Assembly: GCF_001612615.1 (NCBI RefSeq)
Contig: NZ_BDAU01000011.1
Coordinates: 124,001-188,000, forward strand
Reading direction: 5' to 3'
Source of the DNA: Nocardia amikacinitolerans NBRC 108937
GTDB lineage: Bacteria; Actinomycetota; Actinomycetes; Mycobacteriales; Mycobacteriaceae
DNA: 64,000 nt
Each line of letters begins with the position of its first letter. Position 1 is the stretch's first letter. The position numbers and the translations under genes are program-made. The notes beneath the pieces are model-generated. The model was not told where the DNA came from. It searched no databases and saw nothing but the letters and a program-made list of their open reading frames with translations. Shown here in pieces: positions 25,760 through 34,468 of the stretch.

Positions 25760-26136
25760 CCGCCGCGCACCTCGTCCGACCGGCTCCGTGCCGATCGATC
25801 CAGCTGCTCACCCGCCTCCACGACCCGCTGCGGTCGTCCATGGTCGGCGAGTTCGGCGCGCCCCAGTGCCCCGCGTAGGACGGGTGCGGGTGGTAGTCGC
25901 TCCGCGTCTCCATGTCGCTGTCGGCGCGCACGATCACCGGCGGTAGTCTTCGTCGCTCAGCAGGTCATGCGCGGTTCACGCCGCCCCGGTCGCGACAGTG
26001 CGGACACCGAATTCAGCGGCGCCGGACGCATCGCGACCCGCGGACATGCCGCCCGCCCCCGATACCGCTCCATGACAGCCAGCATCACCGCTCCCACACG
26101 CGGCCGGAAGCGTAGGACTACTCAGCCGCCCGTCGT
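25760..26136. other. Convergent intergenic region, no firm gene
   Basis: A minus-strand frame at 25713-25937 would give 74 residues but overlaps the TetR 3' end and has no supporting ribosome site or family. The rest is without features I can name. Confidence 0.35.
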
Positions 26137-26934
26137 TCACCCCTCCCGCGAACGCCGCGCCAATTCCACTGTCGCCGCCCGCAATCCATCGACCCCGTCC
26201 AGCCGCTCCGCATAACCCACCCGCGTCCGCGCCACCCCGCGCGGCGTCTCCACCCGCAAATCCAGCCCGTACCGATCCGCCCGCTCACACAGCGCCGCCG
26301 TCGCATCCGGATAACCACCAAGCACCCGCGCCATCGACAACAGCGAATCGGCGTGATCGTCGTTCAGATGCGCGACCGCCCGCCCCGCCACCGGCGCCAC
26401 CGGATCCGGCTCCGCCGCCAGATACTCCTCGGCCGACGCCGAATCCATCCGCCCGTACCCGCCGACCCACCGCACCCGGCCGACCCGCAACACCCACAGC
26501 GAGAAATCGCTGTACTCGACATACATCCGCGCCGCGGGCACCGCCGCGACATGCGCCTCCCGCGCCGCCGCCAACTCCGCACCCACCGGACGCTCCACCA
26601 CTCCAGCCAGCGTGATCCGCGAACCCGCCAACGGATCAGCAGGGCCCTCCGGCGCCACGATCGACAGGCTCGCCCGCGCATCGCCCGCCAGATTCCGGCC
26701 GTGCTCGGCCAACCGCGACACACACAACACCGGCGCACCGTCCAACAACCCGTACGTCACGAACGACGCCCACGGCGAACCGTCCGCGCTCAGGCTCGCC
26801 AACGTCGCGATATTCGTCGACGCCGCAACCGTTCTCGCCTCCTCCGCTGCCGAAGGCCGCGCCGCGTTCACCACCGCACCGAGCGGCCCCGGCACCGACG
26901 GCGCGTCACCGGGATCACCGTGATCGAGAGTCAT
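26137..26934 (-). CDS. HugZ-like protein (PNPOx-like split barrel plus DUF2470)
   Basis: 265 residues from ATG 26934. The N-terminal part (about 25-165) has the pyridoxamine-phosphate-oxidase-like split barrel: NIATLASLSADGSPWASFVTYGLLDGAPVL and LFAEH-type LAEHGRNLAGDARASL. The C-terminal DUF2470 domain (about 180-260) has AHLNDDHADSLLSMAR. This domain order is that of HugZ-type heme-binding or heme-degrading proteins and their relatives. Whether it acts on heme here is inference. It is divergent from a hypothetical gene 94 bases away. Confidence 0.88.
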   Translation of the reverse strand: MTLDHGDPGDAPSVPGPLGAVVNAARPSAAEEARTVAASTNIATLASLSADGSPWASFVTYGLLDGAPVLCVSRLAEHGRNLAGDARASLSIVAPEGPADPLAGSRITLAGVVERPVGAELAAAREAHVAAVPAARMYVEYSDFSLWVLRVGRVRWVGGYGRMDSASAEEYLAAEPDPVAPVAGRAVAHLNDDHADSLLSMARVLGGYPDATAALCERADRYGLDLRVETPRGVARTRVGYAERLDGVDGLRAATVELARRSREG

Positions 26935-27028
26935 GACCACCAGCGTGCCACGCCGAAACGCCGCCGGAGCCCCAACCAAAGCAACCCAATGCCCACGCGC
27001 CGCCACCCGATACGTGAGGATGTGCCAG

Positions 27029-28120
27029 GTGACCCGATACGCATTCGACGCCGACCGCAACGCACTCGTCGCCATCTGGGCGACCGGACGCGGCGACCTG
27101 GCCGAGACGGTGGCGCTGCTGCCATCGACAACACCCGAACTGGCAACGGATCTGGCGTCGAATCTGACCACGCTGTCGCGCTTCCACTGGCGCACCTACA
27201 CCCACCCCGCGGCCGCCGCCGGCGACCCCGACATCCCCGACAGCGAAGCCTGGCGCCGCGCCGAAGAACGCCGCAACTTCACCGAAGTCGAGAATGGCCT
27301 GCGCAACCCCAACCTGCCCACCGAAGCCGGACTGCTCGTCTCCTACAGCGGTGTCGTCGAATCCGCCCACCGCGTCGGCCGCTGCCTGCACGGCATCCGC
27401 ACCGACGAACTCACCGAGACCATCGTCGCCGAAATCCACCGCGAACAAGCCGCCATCGAAGCCGCCGAACTCGGCGACCTCTCCGGCCGCGCCCGCCAAG
27501 CCGTCGAACTCTCCCGCCCCGACGTCTCACCCGCCCAGGTCCACGCCGCCGACACCCTGCTGCGCACCGACCCCCTCGGCGCACCCGAACTGTTCACCGA
27601 CCTCGACCCCGCCTCCGCCTCCGTCGCCGCCGCCCACTGGCTGCACGCCGCCGCCGAGGTCGCGGGCGAACTCGCCGACCTCCCCATCACCGACGTCATC
27701 GCCGAAGCCGACGACATCGAAGCCATCCCGGTCGAAACACCCACCCTCGTCCTGGAACGACTCGACAGCGGCGAAACCGCCACCGACATCGTCACCGACC
27801 TCATCGCCGAAGCCGTCGCCGTCTCCGAAGGCCACCTGCCCGCCCCGTGGGCCGTCGTCGCACGCGTCGCCGAACTCGAAGAACACGCCCACCGCTACGA
27901 CGTCGACAAAGCCACCCGCGCCGCGCTGCTCGCCGAATTCCGAGTCAGCAGGCTCGACCCCGCCCGCCCCGCACTCGACCTACTGGAAGACCTCCTCGAC
28001 GGCATCCGCGGCTGCCTGCTGCTCTACGCCGCGCACCACGACGACGACACCGACATCGAGGACCGTTTCGCCGCCGACGTCCGCTACGCCGCCGACAACC
28101 ACTCCGAACGACTCTTCTGA
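27029..28120 (+). CDS. Hypothetical protein, acidic and helical (363 aa)
   Basis: A GTG at 27029 is preceded by GAGGATGTGCCAG, a plausible ribosome site; the ATG at 27020 is an alternative. The protein is highly acidic and alpha-helical throughout. It includes a tryptophan- and aromatic-containing segment (LTTLSRFHWRTYTHPAAAAG) and a C-terminal GIRGCLLLYAAHHDDDTDIEDRF. There is no signal peptide or membrane helix. I do not recognise the family. It converges on the lipase gene. Confidence 0.65.
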   Translation: MTRYAFDADRNALVAIWATGRGDLAETVALLPSTTPELATDLASNLTTLSRFHWRTYTHPAAAAGDPDIPDSEAWRRAEERRNFTEVENGLRNPNLPTEAGLLVSYSGVVESAHRVGRCLHGIRTDELTETIVAEIHREQAAIEAAELGDLSGRARQAVELSRPDVSPAQVHAADTLLRTDPLGAPELFTDLDPASASVAAAHWLHAAAEVAGELADLPITDVIAEADDIEAIPVETPTLVLERLDSGETATDIVTDLIAEAVAVSEGHLPAPWAVVARVAELEEHAHRYDVDKATRAALLAEFRVSRLDPARPALDLLEDLLDGIRGCLLLYAAHHDDDTDIEDRFAADVRYAADNHSERLF

Positions 28121-28129
28121 GGACGAACC

Positions 28130-29380
28130 TCAACCCGCCCGGCCCGCACCGAGGGCCGCGGCGGGCTCACCACCCAACCACCCGCGCAACGCCGCGTACA
28201 CCGCCTCGTGATTCAGCAGCGTGAAATGATTCGCGCCAGGCAAATGCAGACCGTTCTCCTCCAGAAAACCGAGCCGCCGTGCCCGCCCACGGCCCGAACC
28301 GCTCGGCGTCAACACCAGACCGTCACCGAGGACACGGCCGAGCGGATGACGCGCACTCCTGGTGAACGTCGCGGTCACGAAATAGTGGTCCGCACCCTCC
28401 AACAGCGGAACCTCCCGCACCGCACGCCGCTCCAACGCGTCCGCGTCCACCCCGCGCCAATCCTCGTCGACCAGCGAACCGTGCCGCAGATCCCGGATCC
28501 CCGCACTGCGCCGCCGCAACATCCGGCCCACCGGCCGGGTCTCCGGTAACCGCACCAGCGCCGCCGACAACCGATGCACCACCTGCTCCAGCGGCGCCCC
28601 CAGATGCGGCGAGCCGAGACACACCACCTGGCGCACCGAATGCACCCACACCTGATCCTCTTGCGCCGCACCGAAACACGCCGCCCGCGCCACCAACCCG
28701 CCCATCGAATGCCCCACCAGCGAGATCCGGCGCACCGGCACCGGCCACTTCGCGACGAGCCGCTCTATCAGATCGGACAGCTCCCGCGCGTTCTCGGAGA
28801 TGTGCAGCCCGCTGTTGTAGCGCACCTGAACGCACGCGCACCCCAGATCCGCCGTCAAGCGTTCGGCGTACGTCGCGCGCCCACCCAACCGCCATGCGTG
28901 CTCCGTCTCGACCAGACCGTGCAGGAACACCACCAGATGCCCACTCGGCGGCACGTGCTCGGTAATCGACTCCGGCGCAACGGGATTCCCATCCACCCGC
29001 AGCGTCATCGGACCCGCGAGAATCGGCATGCCGTCCTCGAGGCGGTCGCCGATCAGACCTTGCAGCGCCGCGAGGAAGCCCGAACCCCACACCGTGCGCG
29101 AGGGGGGAGCGCCGGGCAGATCCGCCGCCCGTCCGCCCACCGCTCCCGCGGTGACGGCCGCGGTGCCGACGATCCGGTACACGCCGTCGGTGATCGCATC
29201 GTGCACCACCTTCACCGGCTCGGCGGCCGGACCGACGCCCCAGCGCACCGCGGCGAACACGCGATCCGACACCGCGCGGTGGATCGTCGCGATGCCGTCC
29301 ACCGCACCGCCCAGCTCGTCACCCGCGAGGCGGGCCAGGGCGCGGACCTCTGCCTGGCGCTGCGGGACACTCTCCGACAT
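28130..29380 (-). CDS. Alpha/beta hydrolase (lipase-like)
   Basis: 416 residues from ATG 29380. The alpha/beta-hydrolase core starts at about residue 150 (LVVFLHGLVETEHAWR, oxyanion HG). The nucleophile elbow is GHSMGG in ISLVGHSMGGLVAR, and a late His in LHLPGANHFTLLNH completes the triad. The first 140 residues are helical with hydrophobic stretches (VKVVHDAITDGVYRIVGTAAVTAG), resembling the cap region of PHB-depolymerase or lipase-like actinobacterial proteins. A strong palindrome sits just upstream of the start. Confidence 0.9.
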   Translation of the reverse strand: MSESVPQRQAEVRALARLAGDELGGAVDGIATIHRAVSDRVFAAVRWGVGPAAEPVKVVHDAITDGVYRIVGTAAVTAGAVGGRAADLPGAPPSRTVWGSGFLAALQGLIGDRLEDGMPILAGPMTLRVDGNPVAPESITEHVPPSGHLVVFLHGLVETEHAWRLGGRATYAERLTADLGCACVQVRYNSGLHISENARELSDLIERLVAKWPVPVRRISLVGHSMGGLVARAACFGAAQEDQVWVHSVRQVVCLGSPHLGAPLEQVVHRLSAALVRLPETRPVGRMLRRRSAGIRDLRHGSLVDEDWRGVDADALERRAVREVPLLEGADHYFVTATFTRSARHPLGRVLGDGLVLTPSGSGRGRARRLGFLEENGLHLPGANHFTLLNHEAVYAALRGWLGGEPAAALGAGRAG

Positions 29381-29384
29381 GAAA

Positions 29385-29408
29385 TTCAGTGTACAACCGT
29401 GCACTGAA
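29385..29408. promoter_or_regulatory. 24-bp palindromic operator candidate at the lipase start
   Basis: TTCAGTGTAC-aacc-GTGCACTGAA matches its complement at 9 of 10 positions. It lies immediately upstream of the hydrolase ATG, as expected for a TetR-type repressor site. No regulator gene is adjacent. Confidence 0.65.
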
Positions 29409-29425
29409 CTTCGTCCGTGGAAGGG

Positions 29426-30430
29426 TCAGCGGGGCAGGCTCGTTATGGCGATCGCCGACTCGGTCAAACTGCCCAGATACAGCGTGCCTTCGTGCTCGAC
29501 CATCCCGGTGACCATCGAGTAGTCCGTGCCCTCGGTCTGCAAATCGTGCACGACCGTGCCCTCGAAATCGACCGCGAGCACCCACACCGTCCTCGGCGGC
29601 TTCGGACGCGCCCAGTCGGGCAGCGACCACACCACACGGCGCAGCACGCCGGGGAGGGGGAGTAGACGGTCGAGCAACGCATCCCGCGGCGCTGGCAGCG
29701 TGATCCAGACCAGGCCGTCACTGCCCAGCGCCATATTGTCCGGGAAGCCGGGCAGATTCTCGATCAGCCGATCGTGCGTGCCTGCTCGCGGCCCGGTCAG
29801 CCAGTAGCGGGTCACCCGATACGCGCCGGTCTCGGCCACCAGCACGCAGGAACGATCGGGGGCGAGCACCACGCCGTTGGCGAATTGCAGTCCGTCGACG
29901 AGGGTTTCGACCTTGCCGGAAGGGTCGCGCCGGAACAGGCGACCGGTGCCCGAATGCTCGAGCAGGTCGCCCATCCACTGGTCCAGCGGGTAACGGGCCG
30001 AGGACGCGGAGAAGTAGATGGTGCCGTCGATATCGCGAACAACGTTGCTGGCGAAGGCGAGTCGCTCGCCGTCCACCTCGTCGACAAGCACCTCCAACGT
30101 GCCGTCCGGGTCCAAGCGCAGCAGGCCGCGCGCGAAATCGCAGATCAGCAGGGAGCCGTCGGCGTCGGCGTGCAGCCCGAGCGGGCGGCCGCCGGTGTTC
30201 GCCAGTTCCCGCACCGACCTGTCGACGGGGTCGACGCTCACGATCGCACCGTTCGCCAGCCCCGCGATCACCTTCCCGTCCGGCGTGCGCACCACGTCCT
30301 CGGGTGCCTCGCCGGGGAGTTCGATGCGGGTGACCGGCGGCAGTGGGGGAGAACTGCGCTTCGCGCGGGCCCGATCCGGGGCGGGTGGGGGTGTCCAGCG
30401 GTGCGGTTGCATGGTCCAGCCTGCGAGCAT
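29426..30430 (-). CDS. SMP-30/strictosidine-synthase-like beta-propeller protein
   Basis: 334 residues from ATG 30430 (an ATG six codons later is possible). Six-bladed propeller repeats are visible, for example GRPLGLHADADGSLLICDFARGLLRLDPDG, FASNVVRDIDGTIYFSASSARY, and FANGVVLAPDRSCVLVAETGAYRVTRYW. The last is the strictosidine-synthase/APMAP-like block. Members hydrolyse lactones or esters. There is no signal peptide. It is upstream of the lipase gene on the same strand, but the operator at 29385-29408 suggests separate control. Confidence 0.88.
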   Translation of the reverse strand: MLAGWTMQPHRWTPPPAPDRARAKRSSPPLPPVTRIELPGEAPEDVVRTPDGKVIAGLANGAIVSVDPVDRSVRELANTGGRPLGLHADADGSLLICDFARGLLRLDPDGTLEVLVDEVDGERLAFASNVVRDIDGTIYFSASSARYPLDQWMGDLLEHSGTGRLFRRDPSGKVETLVDGLQFANGVVLAPDRSCVLVAETGAYRVTRYWLTGPRAGTHDRLIENLPGFPDNMALGSDGLVWITLPAPRDALLDRLLPLPGVLRRVVWSLPDWARPKPPRTVWVLAVDFEGTVVHDLQTEGTDYSMVTGMVEHEGTLYLGSLTESAIAITSLPR

Positions 30431-30989
30431 GCGGTCAGCGTATCCGTGGGCGGGTCGCTCTCGGCGGAAACCGAGGCGATGCGATAGAACATCCCGCTAT
30501 GTAGATATGCGCATCTAACCATGTTTCTCACCGTCGGCCTAAACCCAACGCCCGGCAAGCCGGGCGAAGCAAGGACGGGGCAGGCGCGAGATGTGGCGGG
30601 GAGTGCTGGGCGATCGCCCGTGCGAGTCCGCAATCGGCTCAGCTGTTTTCCGCCTCGTCCGCGGCACTGCTGGAGTTGGTGGGGCGGGGAGTGGTACAAC
30701 CTTTCGCGGGGAAGCGCGCGGCGAAAGTTCGGTGCCGAGGGCGCTGGGGGGAGCGGTGGCGTCGCGCAGCTGCCTTCGGGCGGGTCGCCGGAGCGCTTCG
30801 GCCCAGTTGTCGAGCGGGCTCGAGCGACGTACTTCACCCTCGAGGATCAGTTGGGAATTCTGCTATTCAGATATGCGTATTCAACTATCTGCCAATCCAT
30901 TTGGTGCCGCGCTACGGCTCACGACCTAACGATCAAAGACGCACAGACGGGGGAGGGGTGGGTCGTTTTGAGCAGCCCACCCCTGTCCG
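30431..30989. other. Long non-coding region with hairpin and paired motifs
   Basis: About 560 bases. The plus-strand frame 30521-31006 and the minus-strand frame 30268-30837 are both Arg/Pro/Gly-rich and have no family features, so I do not call them. Visible structure: a perfect 8-bp hairpin at 30549-30566 (CGCCCGGC/GCCGGGCG), and two copies of AGATATGCG(C/T)AT, near 30503 and 30869, both followed by an AAC within five bases. Confidence 0.45.
30955..30983 (-). terminator. Terminator-like hairpin after the YdjM-like gene
   Basis: GGGGTGGG / CCCACCCC with a 13-base loop lies directly around and beyond the stop of the gene at 30990. Confidence 0.55.
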
Positions 30990-31736
30990 CTACGGAGTCG
31001 TGGTGAAGACGTGCCACAGCACGCCGAGGGTGGCGACGGCGAAAAGTGGTGTGAGGATCCAGGTTTCGACCTTGTTGCCGGTCCGTTCGATGATCGGCAG
31101 GCAGGTGCGCAGCTTGAAGGGCCAGAAGAGGCGGCAGCCGCGGTCGGTGAGGCAGTCGCCGATGAGATGGGCGAAGGCGCCGAGGCCGACGCAGAACGGC
31201 AGCCAGGCGGGTCGATCGCTGATCCAATGGTCCATTGCGAAGGTGCCCGCCGTGGCGAGAACGACGATGGTGCCCCAAGAGCGGATTCCGTCGCCCGGCG
31301 GGTACAGGTGCAGGGCGCGCACCGCCAACGCCAGCAGGAAGAACACCAGCGCGAGCGTGAATCCCCGGCCGATCCAATGCATTCCGGCCCATGTGCCGTA
31401 CGCGGCCGCGATCACGAACGCGAAGGAATGCGTGGCTTGCCGGTGTCCGCCGGCAATCGTCGATATGACCTTGCAGAGGAAATAGGAGAGCGGTCCGAGC
31501 ACATGCGCGATCGTTCCCTTGGGGTGATCGGCATCGGGGAGCAGCGCCGCGCCCGCGGTGAGAAAGACGCCGAGAACGACGTCCACCGGCCCCAATCGAG
31601 CCTCACCGCTCTGCAGTACCGGATAGGTCAACGCCGCGAGAGGCAGCGTCGCCGCCGCCACCGACCAAGCGAACGCGCCGCTGGTCGCATGTGAATGTCC
31701 AAGCACTACTTCGAGATTAGTTGAACAGCCGACCAT
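30990..31736 (-). CDS. YdjM/DUF457-family membrane-bound metal-dependent hydrolase
   Basis: Up to 248 residues from ATG 31736; a GTG at 31706 (VLGHSHATSGAFAW) is an equally reasonable start. Conserved family elements: GHSHATSG at the N-terminus, LLPDADHPKGTIAH, and GGHRQATHSFAFV. These His/Asp clusters are presumed metal ligands between five to seven membrane helices. E. coli YdjM is LexA-regulated, but the role of the family is poorly known. A perfect 10-bp inverted repeat lies immediately upstream. Confidence 0.85.
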   Translation of the reverse strand: MVGCSTNLEVVLGHSHATSGAFAWSVAAATLPLAALTYPVLQSGEARLGPVDVVLGVFLTAGAALLPDADHPKGTIAHVLGPLSYFLCKVISTIAGGHRQATHSFAFVIAAAYGTWAGMHWIGRGFTLALVFFLLALAVRALHLYPPGDGIRSWGTIVVLATAGTFAMDHWISDRPAWLPFCVGLGAFAHLIGDCLTDRGCRLFWPFKLRTCLPIIERTGNKVETWILTPLFAVATLGVLWHVFTTTP

Positions 31737-31738
31737 TC

Positions 31739-31767
31739 GACATAATCCCAGCCTGGCGGATTATGTC
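31739..31767. promoter_or_regulatory. Perfect 10-bp inverted repeat upstream of the YdjM-like gene
   Basis: GACATAATCC (31739-31748) and GGATTATGTC (31758-31767) are separated by 9 bases, right at the gene's 5' end. The half-site word GACATAAT recurs at about 32466 in the next intergenic region. It is a likely repressor site; the binder is unknown. Confidence 0.6.
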
Positions 31768-31896
31768 AACCGTGGGGCGTGGCTCACGAATCATCCTGGG
31801 GGAGACGATCTCTGGCTCGAAGTACCGTTCGGCACCCTCGTCCTGGCATGACCGTTCGGCCGCCTACCGGTGTGACTCCTCTCATGCCGTTCCATC

Positions 31897-31912
31897 TATA
31901 CGGCACCGTATA
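31897..31912. promoter_or_regulatory. Operator copy 1, TATACG-N4-CGTATA
   Basis: A perfect 16-bp palindrome with spacer gcac, in an AT-rich patch upstream of the DUF6463 gene. A second copy is centred 35 bp downstream. Confidence 0.7.
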
Positions 31913-31931
31913 TCGCGGCTAGCCTCATCGC

Positions 31932-31947
31932 TATACGCAGCCGTATA
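31932..31947. promoter_or_regulatory. Operator copy 2, TATACG-N4-CGTATA
   Basis: The same palindrome with spacer cagc. Two identical half-site pairs in tandem strongly suggest a TetR-type repressor site. No TetR gene is next to it. Confidence 0.7.
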
Positions 31948-32060
31948 TAAGTAAGGGGATGCGGTCGGCGCGGCGAACTGAAAGCCCTGTCGCGCGACCG
32001 CAGTCGCCGGAGAAGGCGAGGCGGAGCCGCACGGCACCGCGCGCGAGAGAGGGAGTTCGC

Positions 32061-32468
32061 ATGATCAAGTGGGCCGGCTGGCTCATCGTGTTGTTTCCGG
32101 GAATCGGGCACACGGCGGGTGCTCTCGTCGAGGCGGCCCCGGATCACGCCGAGGCGTGGTCCGACGGCGAGGGATGGAAGGCGGACGCCACCGCGATGAA
32201 CTACGCCGAGGCCGCGCTGTGGTACACCGTGTTCAGCTTCGGCGTGCCATTTTTGGTAATCGGCTTGCTGGTGCTGTGGCTGGTCCGCCGGGGCATCACG
32301 CCACCGGCGTTCGTCGCGTGGATCGTGGCCGGATGGACGTTGGTTACCGTCGCAGTCGGCGGCCCATCGCCCTTGGTGGTCCTGTTGGTCGCCGCCGGTC
32401 TATCGCTGGTCGGTTCCCGACGTGCCGCGCGCCGTCTCGCGGAGGAGGGTGAGCTCGCCTCTACTTGA
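32061..32468 (+). CDS. DUF6463-family small membrane protein
   Basis: 135 residues from ATG 32061 with GAGGGAG upstream; the frame is open from 31959 but the added residues are basic and unlike the family. Four membrane helices are visible. The first has WAGWLIVLFPGIGHTAGAL, with the GxGHT motif I associate with DUF6463. The middle has FSFGVPFLVIGLLVLWLV. Function is unknown. These genes commonly sit beside TetR regulators. Two tandem operators lie 114-164 bases upstream. Confidence 0.8.
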   Translation: MIKWAGWLIVLFPGIGHTAGALVEAAPDHAEAWSDGEGWKADATAMNYAEAALWYTVFSFGVPFLVIGLLVLWLVRRGITPPAFVAWIVAGWTLVTVAVGGPSPLVVLLVAAGLSLVGSRRAARRLAEEGELAST

Positions 32469-32812
32469 CATAATGTCGATTATCGGCGCAGGAACCGCGT
32501 GGCTGGAAGGGGTTGAATCTGGCTGTGCCAGCGCTTGTTTGCATGTTGTAGCGCCGTATCGGCTGGCCAGGAATGCTTCGACGACGCTCGAACCAGATGG
32601 TTCGGGCGCTGTGTACGGAACGTCGAAGCGCTGTCCCCTTGGCTGCACACTTCATGGTCGGAAATTTTCCGGCGATCGGCGGTTTCTGTCCGAATCGCTA
32701 GTGTTCGGCCAAGATTCGAGCTCGGTCCACTTCCCCGCATTGTGGTTGCCGGGTTACGCGGGCCAACCCTCAAAACGTCACTGTGACGAAAGGCTTTGCT
32801 GGACAACCTTAT
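32469..32812. other. Intergenic region, no gene
   Basis: No supportable gene. It contains GACATAATGTC near 32466, itself a short palindrome sharing its half-site with the repeat at 31739-31767. Confidence 0.35.
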
Positions 32813-33480
32813 TCATCCCCGACCTGACGTTCCAGGGACCTTCGTGTCCGGTGGGCCAACGGGTCGGCGAGGTAGCAGGCCGGTGCCGAAGAGTGTGGCG
32901 ATCGCGAGCAGGGCGGTCACGGCGAATGCCACCTGTAGAGCCTCGAGACGGGCGGCGGAGTTGGCCGCGAGGATGGCGTCGCCTGTGGTGTCGCCGACTC
33001 CGGCGCTGTCGAGAGCTTCCGCCAACTGAGTGAGGGAAATTCCCGGCGACGAGGGCGACGATCGCGGGCATGATCAGGGCGGCGCCGATGCCTTCCAGCA
33101 GCGACCACCCCAGGAGGAGGGTCGGGAGGTTCGGTGCCAGCCCGGTGATGAACGAGCCCGCGCCGTAGATCACGAGGCCGAACCCGAAAGTCCGGCGTCG
33201 GCCGAGAATGGTGCCCACCCAGCCGCCCCGAGCCGCCGCCACGGTGTGGACCTCGGAGTCGCCTGGCCGCGCTGAAGACCCAACTCGCCGAACAGGTCTC
33301 GAGCCGAGCCTGCTGGCGACCTGCTCGGTGGTTGCTGGCCTCGGGCCAGTTCTTGATGACGCTCGACAGCTCCGTCATGAACGTATCGATGGCCACCGTC
33401 GCCCAGGACATCGGCACCCGATCACCGGAATCCAGACCGCCATCACCCTCTACACGTTGGTGATGGCAACCACGAGCACG
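32813..33480 (-). pseudogene. Decayed MFS (DHA2-type) drug transporter with inverted 5' segment
   Basis: Three pieces of one transporter are recognisable. On the minus strand, about 33225-33033 encodes the GRRRTFGFGLVIYGAGSF helix and LLEGIGAALIMPAIVALVAGNFP. This runs straight into the extreme C-terminus (ALDSAGVGDTTGDAI, then LLAIATLFGTGLLP, to 32813), so about 300 codons are missing. The N-terminus (QFLMTLDSSVMNVSMATVAQDIG, then ITGIQTAITLYTLVMA after a one-base frameshift) lies at about 33265-33475 but on the plus strand. The 5' segment has therefore been inverted in place. No functional protein can be made. Confidence 0.75.
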
Positions 33481-33724
33481 AGGGTGGAGTTGGACCTTTC
33501 TGTCGGCACCGGTGCCCAAAATGGCGCTCCTTCAGTGGCGATGTGGACGGTTTCGGCGTTACCTCGGTGCCTTACCCCTGATGGCCTGCTGCTGCGACGA
33601 GAATCGGCCGCACCGCACTCGGTGTCATCCCACATCAGCACTGCCAGGTCTGGGAGCGGCGATCTCGGCCGTGTTCCGCAACGAGCGGCGGCATCGTTTC
33701 GCGGCGCGCGGTAGGTTCGTTCCC

Positions 33725-34336
33725 GTGTATGTGAAGATCTGCGGACTGACCTCAGTTGCCGCGGCGGCAGCCGCGATCGCGGCCGGCGCCGACGCGATCG
33801 GTGTGGTGATGAACCGGACCAGCCCTCGGCGGCTGGAGTTCGGTGCCGCTGCCGAGATCGTCGCGGCGGCCGGTGGCCGGGTGGACACGGTTCTCGTGGT
33901 CAACGACATGTCCGCGGTGGAGGCTGCGGAGACCGCCGCGAAGCTCGGTGTGGCGGTGTTGCAGTTGCACGGTGCGTACACGCGCGACGACTTCACCGAC
34001 GCGTTGGCGACTGTGCCGCGAGTGTGGCGGGCGACATCGCTGAAGGCCGACCCCGACCTCACGATCGGCGCATTCGGCGAGGAGGCGCTTCTGCTCGACG
34101 CGCCGAAGCCGGGGTCCGGTGAGCGGTGGGATCTCTCGGAGCTCGAGGCACGTAGACCCGAGGGCAAGTGGATGCTCGCGGGTGGGCTGAGTCCCGACAA
34201 CGTCGTCGAGGCGATTCGCGCTGTTCGGCCGTGGGGCGTCGATGTGTCGAGCGGTGTGGAGGCGAGCCCGGGCGTGAAGGATCCGCGGAAGGTCCGTGAC
34301 TTCATCGCCGCGGCGCGCGGCACAAGCGAGGCTTGA
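33725..34336 (+). CDS. Phosphoribosylanthranilate isomerase (TrpF)-like protein
   Basis: 203 residues from a GTG at 33725 (VYVKICGLTS); the frame is open from 33512, but the family starts at KICGL. All key TrpF features are there: catalytic Cys in KICGLT, RLEFG phosphate-side loop, VLQLHG, catalytic Asp in LLLDAPKPGSGERWDL, LAGGLSPDNV and GVDVSSGVEASPGVKD. It should catalyse the Amadori rearrangement of PRA or a relative. Most actinobacteria use bifunctional PriA instead of TrpF, so a separate copy here, 132 bases before a type III PKS, may serve specialised metabolism. Confidence 0.88.
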   Translation: MYVKICGLTSVAAAAAAIAAGADAIGVVMNRTSPRRLEFGAAAEIVAAAGGRVDTVLVVNDMSAVEAAETAAKLGVAVLQLHGAYTRDDFTDALATVPRVWRATSLKADPDLTIGAFGEEALLLDAPKPGSGERWDLSELEARRPEGKWMLAGGLSPDNVVEAIRAVRPWGVDVSSGVEASPGVKDPRKVRDFIAAARGTSEA

Positions 34337-34468
34337 CCGCGCCGACGGGCTCTGGGCAACACCGGGGTGGGGGTCCGCACACCCCTTGGGTGCCTATTTG
34401 CCGGACATTTGCTCACTGACGATGGGAGTACGTATCCCCCACCGCTCGAGCAAGGAAGAACCGCCTCT

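Noticed and set aside
25713..25937. 74-codon minus-strand ORF overlapping the TetR 3' end
   Set aside because: No ribosome site, no family and overlap with a solid gene.
30521..31006. 161-codon plus-strand ORF
   Set aside because: Pro/Arg/Gly/Ser-rich with no conserved pattern and overlapping the end of the YdjM-like gene.
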